In this document: in pieces, positions 17,845-28,136 of the stretch
Layout of the letters: every line of letters starts with the position of its first letter
Position numbering within the stretch: position 1 is the stretch's first letter
Source: CADEER01 sp965216585
GTDB taxonomy: Bacteria; Desulfobacterota; Binatia; HRBIN30; CADEER01
NCBI GenBank assembly: GCA_965216585.1
Contig: CBDCGC010000003.1
Span: 1,426,001-1,490,000, forward strand
Direction: 5' to 3'
DNA length: 64,000 nucleotides
Position numbers and translations under genes: made by a program
The notes under the pieces: generated by a model
Told to the model about the DNA's origin: nothing
Seen by the model: the letters and a program-made list of their open reading frames with translations, nothing else
Database searches by the model: none

Positions 17845-20196
17845 ATGCGCACCGCCCTCCGCCTTTTCGCGCCGCTGGTCGCGGGCCTCGCCCTCGACAC
17901 TGCCGGCGCATGGGCGCTGTGCACGTCGACGCAGGTCGTGCAAAACGTCGCCGGCTGTCCGGCCTCTTTCGCCCGCTGCACGATCGACGAGCCGATCGAG
18001 ATCGACGCCGGTGACTGCCTGCTCGATTTCGGCTTGCGCGCCCTCACCATCAGCCAGAAAATCGACGTCGGAGCCAATAGTCTGACCGTTCGCGCCGGCA
18101 GCATCACCATCGAAACGTCGGATGGAGCCGCCGGTTTCATCGATGGCAGGGCCTTCGGCGTCATCTCACCGGGCAACATCGGCGGCACCGTCACGCTCGA
18201 ATCGCAGTCGACCGTGGAGATCCTCGGCGACGGTGTCGCCATCAACCTCTCCGGCGAGGGGAACGGTGGAATCCTGTCGATCTCGGCGGCGGGAGCGATC
18301 TCGATCGAGGGTCGTATCAGCAGCAATGGGGAGCGTTCATTTGCCGGGGGCGGAACGGTCAATATCGCCACCGACGAGCATCTCGAAACGGCGCCGTCCG
18401 CTACCATTACCGCGCGCGGTGGTTTTGACTCGGCCGGCGGCGGCGAGGTGGACCTCTTTGCTCGCGGCAACGCAACGGTGCGCGGCTCGATCGACGTATC
18501 GGGCGCCGACGGCGGCTCGGTCGACATCACCGCCGGTCACGACCTGAGCGTCGACGACATCACCTCGGACGCCACCGGCGATGCCGGTTCAGGCGGCTGC
18601 ATCGGCATCGAGGGCGGTACGCAAACGACGATCAACGGCGTCATACGAGCAAACGGCAGCGTCGGCGAATTCCAGACCGGCGGTTGCGGCGGCATCATGT
18701 GCCTCGAAGCGCGCTTCGGCAACTTGTTGCTCAACATCAACAGCGCCATCGAAGCGACCGGTGCCCGCCCGGACGGCGGCGGCGGCATCGTCTCGGTGAT
18801 CACCGGCGATTCCTTCTCGGCTTTCGGCCCGATCGACGTCCGCGGACCAACCGGCGAAAGCTGCGGCGGCGATCTCTGCATCGAAGCGAGTGTCGACTTC
18901 ATCACCAGCTCCGGTGGCAACATCAACGCCAGCGGCAGCGATGCCGGCGGCGAAGTCGATGCCGGCGTCGGACGCGATATCCGCCTATTCGGAATCCTCG
19001 ACGTCAGCGCCACCGAACGCGGCGGCAGTGGCGGTTTGGTCTTTCTCAATGCCGGCCAGCGCGGCAGCGGCACCGGTGATCTGTTGATCAGCAACGACGT
19101 CGACGTCAGCACCAGCGGCAGTTGCTCGCCGGAAAACGGTTGCGGCAACGGCGGCTCGGTCGATGCCTCCGGCAACGACGTGACCATCCTTCAATCCGCC
19201 GACATCGACGCTTCCGGCCCGTTTCCGGGCTCGATCCTGATCGCCGGATCAGGCACGGTGCAATTGGACGGCGATCTCGATTCGCGCGCCACCGTCGGCG
19301 GCGTCAACGACGGAACCAACGACCTCGTGCATCTGAGCGACGCGCAGGTCTCGACAGCCGGGAATTTCCGGCCCGGCCTGAACGTTTCACCGCGCAGCAC
19401 CTGCACCGGCTCGCCCAGCGACCTGCCCGGCTGCCTCAACCCAGCGCCGGTTTGCGGCAACGGCGTCGTCGAGTTTCCCGAACCCTGCGACCCCGGACCA
19501 TCCGCGCTGAGCGACACCTGCGGCGACTGCACGCTTCTCTGCGAGCCGATCTCCGCCGCTGCCTGCGACGACGGGCAGATTTGCACCGAGGATTCCTGCC
19601 ACCCGCTGATCCAGTGCATCCTGCTGCCGATCATCGGCTCCTGCATCGAGCCGCCGACGCCGACTGCGACGATCACCGGAACACCACCAACGGAGACGGC
19701 GACACCAACGCAAACACCGACGCCCAGCGACACCGCATCGCCCACCTCGACTCCCACCAGCACTCCGACACCGACGCCGTCCAACACCGCAACGCCGTCG
19801 AACACACCGACTCGTACGCCGACGAACACGCAAACCCGCACACCAACGCAAACTCGCACAGCGACGCAGACCCCCACACCGACGCAAACGGCGACACCAA
19901 GTCAGACCGCAACGGTGACGCCAACGCCGCCGCCATCGGACACGCCGACGACGCAACCGAGCCCCAGCGACACCGCCGTGCCGACGGCGTCGAACACCCC
20001 GGCGACACCGCCGTGCACCGGCGATTGCAACGGCGACGAACGCGTCGGCATCGGCGAGCTGATCACCGCCGTCGGCATCTCGCTCGGCAACCAGAGTATC
20101 GATGCCTGTCGTGCCGCCGATGCAAACGGCGACGAGCTCGTCGGCATCGGCGAGCTGATCAGCGCCGTGCGCGCCTCGCTCGAGGGATGCGCTTGA
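17845..20196 (+). CDS. Large secreted beta-helix-like protein with Pro/Thr linker and dockerin-like C-terminus
   Basis: This protein has 783 residues. A signal peptide covers about 1-24 (MRTALRLFAPLVAGLALDTA). Next come about 480 residues of Gly/Ser/Asp-rich repeats with short hydrophobic strands (GGTVTLESQSTVEILG, GGSVDITAGHDLSVDD), consistent with a right-handed beta-helix. A Cys-rich unit CGNGVVEFPEPCDPG follows, as in myxobacterial-type Cys-rich repeats, then a Thr/Pro linker (TPTPTPSNTATPSN style, about 612-725). The end is two calcium-loop-like repeats, GDCNGDERVGIGELITAVG and DANGDELVGIGELISAV. The same C-terminal domain type closes the proteins at 59577 and 61062. The ATG at 17845 is chosen because the signal peptide starts there. 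It probably acts outside the cell; function unknown. Confidence 0.8.
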   Translation: MRTALRLFAPLVAGLALDTAGAWALCTSTQVVQNVAGCPASFARCTIDEPIEIDAGDCLLDFGLRALTISQKIDVGANSLTVRAGSITIETSDGAAGFIDGRAFGVISPGNIGGTVTLESQSTVEILGDGVAINLSGEGNGGILSISAAGAISIEGRISSNGERSFAGGGTVNIATDEHLETAPSATITARGGFDSAGGGEVDLFARGNATVRGSIDVSGADGGSVDITAGHDLSVDDITSDATGDAGSGGCIGIEGGTQTTINGVIRANGSVGEFQTGGCGGIMCLEARFGNLLLNINSAIEATGARPDGGGGIVSVITGDSFSAFGPIDVRGPTGESCGGDLCIEASVDFITSSGGNINASGSDAGGEVDAGVGRDIRLFGILDVSATERGGSGGLVFLNAGQRGSGTGDLLISNDVDVSTSGSCSPENGCGNGGSVDASGNDVTILQSADIDASGPFPGSILIAGSGTVQLDGDLDSRATVGGVNDGTNDLVHLSDAQVSTAGNFRPGLNVSPRSTCTGSPSDLPGCLNPAPVCGNGVVEFPEPCDPGPSALSDTCGDCTLLCEPISAAACDDGQICTEDSCHPLIQCILLPIIGSCIEPPTPTATITGTPPTETATPTQTPTPSDTASPTSTPTSTPTPTPSNTATPSNTPTRTPTNTQTRTPTQTRTATQTPTPTQTATPSQTATVTPTPPPSDTPTTQPSPSDTAVPTASNTPATPPCTGDCNGDERVGIGELITAVGISLGNQSIDACRAADANGDELVGIGELISAVRASLEGCA

Positions 20197-20230
20197 TCTG
20201 CCCGGCGGCGATGGGAGAAAGAGAGATCGT

Positions 20231-20791
<561 letters not shown>

Positions 20792-20818
20792 CGCAGTGGC
20801 GTCGTCTCCGCCGGGACT

Positions 20819-21928
20819 TCAGAACGCGTAGCCGAGCCTGAGCAGGTAGCGCAGGTCTTCCTCACGGGCGCCCTCGGCCGGGTCGTTGTTCCAGTCGAAC
20901 TGCACCTCGGCGCCGGCGTTGACGGCGCCGATGAGGGTGAACTTCAACCCGGTCGCCGATTGGAAGATGAAGGTGTCGAGATCGTCGACGCGCTCGAGCA
21001 GAGTGTGGTTGTGATAGAAGCGCGTGTCGGGCCGCAGGATGCCGTGATCGAAATCGAGTGCCCAGCGACCGGTGGCGTAGTTGCGATCGGGGTTGACCCG
21101 GTTGCCGTCGACGATGATGCGGTCGAAGTTTTCATAGACATAGCCCGGACCGAGCTCGGCGGTGAGAAAGCGCATTTCGTCGTCCCAAAACTCGTAGCCG
21201 GCTCCGGTCGCCGCCGAGGCGCGCAGGTTGAGGTCCTTGAGGTCGTCGTTTTCCCAACCGTTGTTGAAGAACGCGTACCAGTGCTCGCTGAGCTCGCGGT
21301 TGTATTGGCCGAGCACCCGCCAGTTCGACGCCGTCGTTTCGTCGCGCCTGCCGGCACCGTCATCCGTCGGAACCTCCGCCTCACTGCGGTTGAGCTGGCC
21401 GGTGAACGACAACCCGTTCTTGCCGAAGATCGGCTCGAACACTCCGGCGACGTGATAGCCCTGGGTATCGGTGTTGCCCTTGGCCGCGTTGAAGCCGGCG
21501 TTGATCTCACCGGAATACTGGAACCACGGCGCCGGCGGTGCCGGCGGCGCAAACGATGCAATCTGCGAAAGCTGCAGCGGCACGGAAGCTCCCGCGCCGT
21601 CTTGCAGCGCCATGGTGCCGCCCGCCGCGGTGACGATGCGACCGCTGATCTCGCGGCCGTCGCTCAGTTGCAGGACCACGGCCTCGTCGGTCGAAACACG
21701 CGCCACCTCGCTGGTGTCGATGGCGATGGCACCGGCGTAGGAGGTTTCGATGGTCAACGCGCCGGCGGCGTAGCTGACGACCTTGCCCGAAATCGTATCG
21801 CCGTTGGTCAGATGCACGCTGTCGGCCAGGGTCGGTATCGCCGTCGCCGCAACGAGTAACAGGCAGCAAAGAAAGCGCGCTGCGGCGGCGCGCGAGAGGG
21901 GCAAACGGGCGGCAACGAGGACGGTCAT
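20819..21928 (-). CDS. DUF481 outer-membrane beta-barrel protein
   Basis: This protein has 369 residues. After a signal peptide (RFLCCLLLVAATAIPTLA) comes a small N-terminal domain of beta repeats (VHLTNGDTISGKVVSYAAGA). The DUF481 barrel follows, with alternating strands (FQYSGEINAGFNAAKGNTDT, EHWYAFFNNGWENDDLKDLN) and a C-terminal Phe (LLRLGYAF) suited to BAM insertion. The ATG at 21928 is chosen because aaggaga precedes it by five bases. It converges with the thioredoxin-like gene at a 27-base gap. Function unknown. Confidence 0.88.
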   Translation of the reverse strand: MTVLVAARLPLSRAAAARFLCCLLLVAATAIPTLADSVHLTNGDTISGKVVSYAAGALTIETSYAGAIAIDTSEVARVSTDEAVVLQLSDGREISGRIVTAAGGTMALQDGAGASVPLQLSQIASFAPPAPPAPWFQYSGEINAGFNAAKGNTDTQGYHVAGVFEPIFGKNGLSFTGQLNRSEAEVPTDDGAGRRDETTASNWRVLGQYNRELSEHWYAFFNNGWENDDLKDLNLRASAATGAGYEFWDDEMRFLTAELGPGYVYENFDRIIVDGNRVNPDRNYATGRWALDFDHGILRPDTRFYHNHTLLERVDDLDTFIFQSATGLKFTLIGAVNAGAEVQFDWNNDPAEGAREEDLRYLLRLGYAF

Positions 21929-22099
21929 CGAATCTCCTTCTGGGCATTTGGTGACTGAGCACATCCTTCGCCACCTATCAGGGCGCTCAGCATGGTTCTA
22001 CTCATTTCCATCGCTCGCGCTTCCGCCGCCGGCGTTTGCGGCGCCCGCGTTGCAGCGCCACCGGCAGGCGGTTAGCGTACCGTTTCGCCCGGAGCCCAC

Positions 22100-22789
22100 G
22101 TGCAGCTACTCCTCACCAACGACGACGGCATCGACGCCCCCGGACTGGCCGCCCTGCGCGACGCGACCGCGCACGTCGGCCCGCAGCACACGCTGGCGCC
22201 GAGCCAGCCGCAGTCCGGGATCTCGCATCAGATCACGATGGGACACCCCTTGGTCCTGACGGCAGTCGATGCCACGCGCCACAGCCTCGCCGGCACGCCG
22301 GCGGACTGTGTCCGCGTCGCCCTGACGCATCTGCAGATCCAACCCGCCTGGGTGCTCGCCGGCATCAACCGCGGCGGCAATCTCGGCGCCGATCTCTACA
22401 CCTCGGGCACCGTCGCCGCAGCCCGCGAGGCAGCACTCTTCGGCCTGCCGGCGATGGCCATCTCGCAGTACGTCGCCAAAGATCGAAAACCCGAGTGGGA
22501 GTTGAGCGCACGCCGCGCACGCCGGGTCATCGATTGGGTTCTCCAACAGCCGCGAACCGCACTCTCCTTCTGGAACATCAACCTACCCCACCCCGATCAC
22601 GACGACGAAGATCTGCCCATCGCCTTCTGCAAACCCGATACCTCGACACTCGACGTTCGCTACGTCGGACGAGACGGCGCCCTACACTACGCCGGCAGCT
22701 ACCACGACCGCCCGCGCCAGCCGGGCCATGACGTCGACGTCTGCTTCGGCGGCAGCGTCGCCGTCACCGAAGTGCCGCTGCAGTGGTGA
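22100..22789 (+). CDS. surE: 5'/3'-nucleotidase SurE
   Basis: SurE is a metal-dependent nucleoside monophosphatase. This protein has 229 residues and a GTG start at 22100. The N-terminus LLLTNDDGIDAPGLAAL contains the paired metal-binding aspartates D8/D9. The other motifs follow: PQSGISHQIT with the Ser ligand, and LAGINRGGNLGADLYTSGTV with the Asn ligand. It converges with the lipoprotein gene at 22797. Confidence 0.92.
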   Translation: MQLLLTNDDGIDAPGLAALRDATAHVGPQHTLAPSQPQSGISHQITMGHPLVLTAVDATRHSLAGTPADCVRVALTHLQIQPAWVLAGINRGGNLGADLYTSGTVAAAREAALFGLPAMAISQYVAKDRKPEWELSARRARRVIDWVLQQPRTALSFWNINLPHPDHDDEDLPIAFCKPDTSTLDVRYVGRDGALHYAGSYHDRPRQPGHDVDVCFGGSVAVTEVPLQW

Positions 22790-22796
22790 CCGGAAG

Positions 22797-23180
22797 CTAC
22801 GGCTCTTCGACGATCAGCGACAAGCCCTTGAAGGCGATATCGTTGAACAGCTCGATGTCGAAACCGTCGATGTCGGCGACGCCGACGGTGAAGTCGTAAA
22901 CACCCGCCCGCGTCGGCGTACCGCGCAGATCACCGTCCTCGCGCAGCTCGATGCCCGGCGGTAGATTGCCCGCTTCCAGAAACCACGAATCGCCGCCGCA
23001 ATCCGAGTTGAGCGACTCGACATAGGGCTCGCCGACGAAGGCAACGCGGAGCTCGTTGGTTTCGATCTTGAGGTCGCAATCCGAGCAACCCGTTCCCAGG
23101 GGTAGCGAGACGAGGGCCGCCAGCAAACAAACGAGCAGCGCAGTGCGAAACGTCTGTTTTCGTCCAGTCATGCCGGTCAT
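22797..23180 (-). CDS. Lipoprotein with putative Ig-like (He_PIG-type) domain
   Basis: This protein has 127 residues if started at ATG 23180 (ATG 23171 is equally possible). The signal TFRTALLVCLLAALVSLPLG ends in a lipobox L-G-T-G-C. The mature part has the putative-Ig pattern WFLEAGNLPPGIELREDGDL, then GTPTRAGVYDFTVGVAD, as in surface proteins with bacterial Ig-like folds. Three more Cys follow close to the lipidated one or at mid-length. Probable envelope lipoprotein; partner unknown. It is divergent from the TPP enzyme gene at 23324. Confidence 0.72.
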   Translation of the reverse strand: MTGMTGRKQTFRTALLVCLLAALVSLPLGTGCSDCDLKIETNELRVAFVGEPYVESLNSDCGGDSWFLEAGNLPPGIELREDGDLRGTPTRAGVYDFTVGVADIDGFDIELFNDIAFKGLSLIVEEP

Positions 23181-23323
23181 CGTACCAGCGGTCGCCGGCG
23201 ATTGCGAAAACGACGCGGTCGCCGGTTGACTGCCCCCGAGTGGGTGATAGCGTCCGCGGCTGCTCGGTTGCGCGGGACACCGCCAGGGGAAGGCCGAGCC
23301 CAACTACGACAAGGAGTACGAGC

Positions 23324-24964
23324 ATGGGTGTACACGGTGGAAAACTCGCGGCACGCGCCCTCAAAGAGGCCGGAGTAGAGGTCATTTTCACTCTCTCTGG
23401 CGGCCACATCATGCCGCTCTACGACGGCTGTCGCGAGCAGGGGATCAAGATCGTCGACGTGCGCCACGAGCAGGCCGCCGTACATGCCGCCGACGCCTGG
23501 GCGCGTTGCAATCCCGGCAAGATCGGCGTCGCGGCAATCACCGCCGGTCCCGGCGCCACCGACGGCGTCACCGGGATCGCCAACGCCTGGCGCGCCAACT
23601 CGCCAATTCTCGTCTTCGGCGGCCAAGGTCCGTTCGACAATCTGCGCCGCGGCTCGCTGCAGGAGATGGATCACATCGGTGTCATGCGGCCGATCACCAA
23701 GTACGTCGACGCCGTCTACCAAACGCACCGCATTCCCGAATACGTCGAGCTCGCCATCCGCCACGCCGTCTCGGGGATTCCCGGTCCCGCCTACCTGGAA
23801 ATTCCGATGGACATCTTCATGGGCGAAGTCGACGAGGCGCTCGCACCGGTGCCGAAGATCCGCACCGAACCGCCGCGCCTGTCGCCCGACCAGGACGAGG
23901 TCAAGCGCGCCCTCGAAGTGCTGCGCGAGGCCAAGCGACCGATGTTGATGGCGGGAACCAGCGTCAAGTGGTCGCGGGCAACCGCAGCACTCAACCGCTT
24001 CATCGCCGCCACGCACATTCCGACCTACACCAACGGCATGGCTCGCGGTTGCGTGCCGCCGCAGACACCGGAGTTTCTCAATCGCTCGCGACGCGACGCC
24101 CTAAAGCAAATCGACTGCATCTTCCTCGCCGGCACGCTGCTCGACTTCCGCATGCGCTTCGGCCAATCGATCCCCGCCGACGCCAAGATCATCCAGGCCG
24201 ACATGGACGCGACACTGATCGGCCAGAACCGGCAAACCGACGTGCCACTGGTCGGCAACCTCGCCTGCACCTTCGACCAACTGGTCGCCGAGATGGAGCA
24301 GCAAGCCGTGAGCCTGGACTTCTCGGGCTGGCGCGACGAGCTACGGGTCATCGAAAGTGCAGCCGAGGAGAAGGTCCAGGCCAGTCTCGACAGCGACGAA
24401 GTGCCGGTCGACCCGCAGCGCATGTGCCGCGACGTCCGCGATTGGCTCGATACGCTCGACGATCCGATCGTCATCGGTGACGGTGGCGACATCGTCGCAA
24501 CCGCGGCGAAGATCATCCCGGTCAAGCGCGAGGGCGGCTGGATGGACCCCGGTCCGCTCGGCACCCTCGGCGTCGGTATGCCGTTCGCCCTCGCCGCGCA
24601 ACTGGCCAACCCCGACAAGCCGGTCGTCATCGTCTACGGTGACGGATCGTTCGGCCTCAACGGCTTCGAATACGACACCGCCGTGCGCTTCAACCTGCCG
24701 ATCATCGGCGTCGTCGGCAACGACGGCGCTTGGGGTCAGATGATGCGGCCGCAAAACGGCATCTACGGCTTCACCGACGCGACGCTGCTCAACTACACGC
24801 GCTACGACAAGGTCGTCGAGGCGCTGGGTGGCCACGGCGAGCAGGTCGAAAAACCCGACGAGCTGCGCCCGGCCCTCGAGCGCGCCGCCGCCTCGGGCAA
24901 GCCGGCGCTGGTCAACGTCGTCATCCGCCGCGACACCGACTACAAGGGAGGCATCTACGTGTAG
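23324..24964 (+). CDS. Thiamine diphosphate-dependent enzyme (acetolactate synthase / oxalyl-CoA decarboxylase-like)
   Basis: This 546-residue protein belongs to the large TPP family that includes acetolactate synthase, oxalyl-CoA decarboxylase and 2-hydroxyacyl-CoA lyase. The N-terminal PYR domain has the catalytic Glu in VRHEQAAVHAADAWAR (E49) and ITAGPGATDGVTGIANAW. A middle domain follows, then the PP domain with the cofactor motif YGDGSFGLNGFEYDTAV and VVGNDGAWGQM. The start is set by aaggagt at 23311. The reaction cannot be chosen from sequence: a catabolic or CoA-linked lyase is as likely as acetolactate synthase. It lies 20 bases upstream of the HerA-like gene. Confidence 0.85.
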   Translation: MGVHGGKLAARALKEAGVEVIFTLSGGHIMPLYDGCREQGIKIVDVRHEQAAVHAADAWARCNPGKIGVAAITAGPGATDGVTGIANAWRANSPILVFGGQGPFDNLRRGSLQEMDHIGVMRPITKYVDAVYQTHRIPEYVELAIRHAVSGIPGPAYLEIPMDIFMGEVDEALAPVPKIRTEPPRLSPDQDEVKRALEVLREAKRPMLMAGTSVKWSRATAALNRFIAATHIPTYTNGMARGCVPPQTPEFLNRSRRDALKQIDCIFLAGTLLDFRMRFGQSIPADAKIIQADMDATLIGQNRQTDVPLVGNLACTFDQLVAEMEQQAVSLDFSGWRDELRVIESAAEEKVQASLDSDEVPVDPQRMCRDVRDWLDTLDDPIVIGDGGDIVATAAKIIPVKREGGWMDPGPLGTLGVGMPFALAAQLANPDKPVVIVYGDGSFGLNGFEYDTAVRFNLPIIGVVGNDGAWGQMMRPQNGIYGFTDATLLNYTRYDKVVEALGGHGEQVEKPDELRPALERAAASGKPALVNVVIRRDTDYKGGIYV

Positions 24965-24984
24965 CGGTTGCCCGACGCGACGCC

Positions 24985-27411
24985 ATGCACGATTACGAAA
25001 AACTCGGCGCGTTCTACTTGGGAAGGCCTCTCGGCGGTGACGGCGAGCCGCTGGCCGAGCCGCTGCTCTACGATTCGAAGGATCTGACCACTCACGCCGT
25101 GTGCGTCGGCATGACCGGATCGGGCAAGACCGGTCTCGGCGTAACGCTCATCGAAGAAGCGGCGATCGACGGCGTGCCGGTCATCGCCATCGATCCGAAG
25201 GGCGATCTCGGCAACCTGCTGCTCACCTTTCCCAAGCTCGCCGCCGCCGACTTTCGCCCCTGGATCGACGAGAACGACGCGGCACGCAAAGGACGATCGC
25301 CGCAGGAGCACGCCGCGGCCATGGCCGATCTCTGGCGCAACGGTTTGCGCGAGTGGGATCAACCGCCCGAGCGCATCGCCCGTTACGCCGCGGCGGCCGA
25401 GCCGACGATCTACACACCCGGCAGCGAAGCGGGGCGACCGCTCACCGTGCTCAAGTCCTTCGCGGCGCCCGGCCAGGCCCTGCTCGACGACGCCGAATCC
25501 CTGCGCGAGCGCGTCCTCGCCACCGTTTCCGGCCTGCTCGCCCTGCTCGGCATCGCCGCCGATCCGATCCGCAGCCGCGAGCACATCCTCCTTTCCACGT
25601 TGCTCGATCGCGCCTGGCAGCAGCGCCAGGACCTCGATCTGCCCACCTTGATCCAACAGATTCAGACGCCGCCGGTCACCCGCATCGGCGTCATGGACCT
25701 CAACACCTTCTACCCGCCCGCCGATCGATTCGGACTCGCCATGTCGCTCAACAGCCTGATGGCCTCGCCCGGCTTCGCGGCGTGGTCGGTCGGCGATCCG
25801 CTCGACGTCGGACGACTGCTCTACACCGACTCGGGTCGACCTCGGCTCTCGGTCATCTCGATCGCCCACCTCACCGAGACCGAGCGCATGTTCATCGTCA
25901 CCTCACTGCTCAACGAGGTCGTCGCCTGGATGCGCGCCCAGCCGGGCAGTCGAACGCTGCGCGCCCTGCTCTATATGGACGAAGTCTTCGGCTATCTGCC
26001 GCCGAGCGCCAATCCGCCGTCGAAGATTCCGATGCTGACGCTTCTCAAGCAGGCGCGTGCCTACGGCCTGGGCGTCGTCCTGGCGACCCAGAATCCGGTC
26101 GACCTCGACTACAAGGCACTGTCCAACGCCGGCACGTGGTTCCTCGGCCGCTTGCAGACCGAACGCGACAAAGCCCGCGTTCTCGACGGGCTCGAAGGAG
26201 CCGCCGTCGCCGCCGGCCATTTCGATCGCGCCCGCACCGAACAGACACTGGCCGGACTGCGTTCGCGCGTATTCCTGATGAACAACGTCCACGAAGATGA
26301 GCCGACCGTCTTCCACACCCGTTGGGCACTTTCCTACCTGGCCGGGCCGCTGACCAAGACACAGATCAAACGCCTCGCCGACGGGCGCCGCGCGCCCGGC
26401 AAGGCAGCAACAAAGAAGAGCGCCGGCAGAACGAAGGAAGCGGGAAAGAAAGCCGCGGCGAGCTCCGACACCGCCTCGGCACGGCCGGTGCTGCCGGCGG
26501 AAATCACCGAACGCTTCGCTCCGGTCGTGCGCAGCACCGACGCCGGCGAGCGACTGATCTACAAGCCGTGCCTGCGCGCCGCGGCAACTCTGCACTTCGT
26601 CAAGTCGACCGTGAAAGTCGACCTGTGGGAGCGCATCGCCGTGCGAGCGGCACTCGACGATGGCAAGAACAACCCATGGGACGCATTGCAGGTCATCGGT
26701 CGGGCACTTCCCGATACGTCGACCCAGCCCGCCCACGGTGCGGTGTTTACCGACCTGCCGCCCGGCGCCAGCAAGGCCAAGAGCTACATCACCTGGAGCA
26801 AGTCACTCAAAGCGACACTCTACCGCACGCGCGAGCTGCGCGTCTGGCGTTGCAAGGACCCCAAGCTGATCGGTGGCCCGCACGAGCCGGAGGGAGAGTT
26901 TCGCGGCCGCTTGCGCAACGCCCTCCACGAAGAGCGCGACCTGGCGCTCGAAAAGCTCCGCCAGCGCTACGCGCCGAAGCTCGCGCGTCTGAAGGATCAG
27001 CACGCACGCGCAGTGCAGCGGGTCGAGAAAGAGCGCGAACAGTACAGCCACCAGAAGGGGCAGGCGATGATCTCGATGGGGGCAACCGTCCTCGGCGCCC
27101 TCTTCGGTCGCAAGCTGCTCGGTCGGGCGACGACTGCAGCGCGAGGTTTCGGCCGCGCTACGCGCGAGCGCGGCGACATCGCCCGCGCCGAGGAGAAGGT
27201 CGAAGACCTCGGCGACAAGCTGGCGCAGATGGAACGCGAGCTCGGCGCATCACTGGCGGAAGTGCGAGGTATCGAGCTCGCCGACCTCGAGGTCGATGCC
27301 GTCGTCGTGCGACCGCGCAAGACCGATTTGACGATCGATGAGATCGCCCTGGTTTGGGAACCGTGGGTCGTCGACGCCAACGGCATCTGGCAAGCAGCGT
27401 TTCAGGCATGA
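24985..27411 (+). CDS. HerA/TraC-like ATP-binding protein
   Basis: This 808-residue P-loop ATPase is of the HerA-FtsK superfamily. Walker A is GMTGSGKTG at 42-50 and IAIDPKGDLGNLL follows. A Walker B-like LLYMDEVFGYLPP precedes LKQARAYGLGVVLATQNPVDLDYKALSN, the sensor region typical of HerA-like translocases. The C-terminal third has a Lys-rich linker and a long coiled coil (RERDLALEKLRQRYAPKLAR-like, about 655-760). No nuclease partner (NurA) is adjacent. It is sandwiched between a TPP enzyme and a DUF3465 gene, with which it overlaps by 4 bases. Function unknown. Confidence 0.82.
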   Translation: MHDYEKLGAFYLGRPLGGDGEPLAEPLLYDSKDLTTHAVCVGMTGSGKTGLGVTLIEEAAIDGVPVIAIDPKGDLGNLLLTFPKLAAADFRPWIDENDAARKGRSPQEHAAAMADLWRNGLREWDQPPERIARYAAAAEPTIYTPGSEAGRPLTVLKSFAAPGQALLDDAESLRERVLATVSGLLALLGIAADPIRSREHILLSTLLDRAWQQRQDLDLPTLIQQIQTPPVTRIGVMDLNTFYPPADRFGLAMSLNSLMASPGFAAWSVGDPLDVGRLLYTDSGRPRLSVISIAHLTETERMFIVTSLLNEVVAWMRAQPGSRTLRALLYMDEVFGYLPPSANPPSKIPMLTLLKQARAYGLGVVLATQNPVDLDYKALSNAGTWFLGRLQTERDKARVLDGLEGAAVAAGHFDRARTEQTLAGLRSRVFLMNNVHEDEPTVFHTRWALSYLAGPLTKTQIKRLADGRRAPGKAATKKSAGRTKEAGKKAAASSDTASARPVLPAEITERFAPVVRSTDAGERLIYKPCLRAAATLHFVKSTVKVDLWERIAVRAALDDGKNNPWDALQVIGRALPDTSTQPAHGAVFTDLPPGASKAKSYITWSKSLKATLYRTRELRVWRCKDPKLIGGPHEPEGEFRGRLRNALHEERDLALEKLRQRYAPKLARLKDQHARAVQRVEKEREQYSHQKGQAMISMGATVLGALFGRKLLGRATTAARGFGRATRERGDIARAEEKVEDLGDKLAQMERELGASLAEVRGIELADLEVDAVVVRPRKTDLTIDEIALVWEPWVVDANGIWQAAFQA

Positions 27412-27845
27412 AGCTCGACCGACGCTCGATTCGCGTCCTCATCGCCGCGGTCATCGCCTCCGTCGCCTGGTTCCTCAACCTCCTCTCCAGCGATCAGGAG
27501 GCCAACACCACCAAGCGCGGAACCTTCGCCGTCGTCCGCGCCATCGAGCAGCGGCTTTCCGATCAGATGGTCGAGACCGAGGCGCGCGTCACCCGCCTGC
27601 TCCCCGACGACGAGCACGGGTCGCGCCACCAGAGGTTCCTCGTCGACATCGCCGGCCACTCCGTCCTCATCGCCCACAACATCGACCTCGCACCGCGTAT
27701 CCCGTTGCGCAAGAACGACACAGTGCGGGTGCGCGGCGAGTTCGAGTGGAACGAAAAAGGCGGCGTCATCCACTGGACCCACCGCGACCCGCAAAACCGT
27801 CACCCGCACGGTTGGGTCGAGCACCAGGGCCGCAAGTTCCAGTAG
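27408..27845 (+). CDS. DUF3465 protein, membrane-anchored
   Basis: This 145-residue protein has an N-terminal membrane segment (IRVLIAAVIASVAWFLNLL) and the DUF3465 domain: ARVTRLLPDDEHGSRHQRFL, then VLIAHNIDLAPRIPLRKNDT, FEWNEKGGVIHWTHRDPQ and HPHGWVEHQGRKFQ. The domain looks like a small OB-type beta barrel, and its role is unknown. The start codon overlaps the HerA-like gene's stop (ATGA), so it is translated as part of that operon and is its last gene. The next 291 bases are non-coding. Confidence 0.88.
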   Translation: MKLDRRSIRVLIAAVIASVAWFLNLLSSDQEANTTKRGTFAVVRAIEQRLSDQMVETEARVTRLLPDDEHGSRHQRFLVDIAGHSVLIAHNIDLAPRIPLRKNDTVRVRGEFEWNEKGGVIHWTHRDPQNRHPHGWVEHQGRKFQ

Positions 27846-28036
27846 ACCAAGCTCACCCACGGCCTCACCGTTCGCCCGCACGGCGGGGCGATGCGCCGCC
27901 CGAATCACCGCCGCGAATCACCGGCCCTCGGCCACCGGGCGCGCGACCGAAAGAACGGCCGAAAAGGTTCGAACGGCGCCCGAATCCCCGAAAAAAATTG
28001 CGTAGCGATTTCGTCTGAGCAAAACAAATGTTGCAA

Positions 28037-28052
28037 TACGACGAAAGTCGTA
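28037..28052. promoter_or_regulatory. Palindrome TACGAC-GAAA-GTCGTA
   Basis: Perfect 6-base arms around a GAAA loop lie 85 bases upstream of pseudopilin cluster 1, in an AT-richer stretch (27985-28100). It could be an operator or an RNA hairpin. No sigma-54 box was found between 27846 and 28136, and the rest of that gap shows nothing recognisable. Confidence 0.35.
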
Positions 28053-28136
28053 CGTTTTATGGCGGAGGGCGGCAAAAATGCACCTTTTCCCGGCCTATTT
28101 CCAGCACGCCATTACTGAGAGTTTGGTTCCAGCCCC

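Noticed and set aside
17845..20196. Cellulosome dockerin
   Set aside because: The C-terminal loops resemble dockerin/EF-hand repeats, but no cohesin, scaffoldin or glycoside hydrolase is present in the window, so only 'dockerin-like' is supported.
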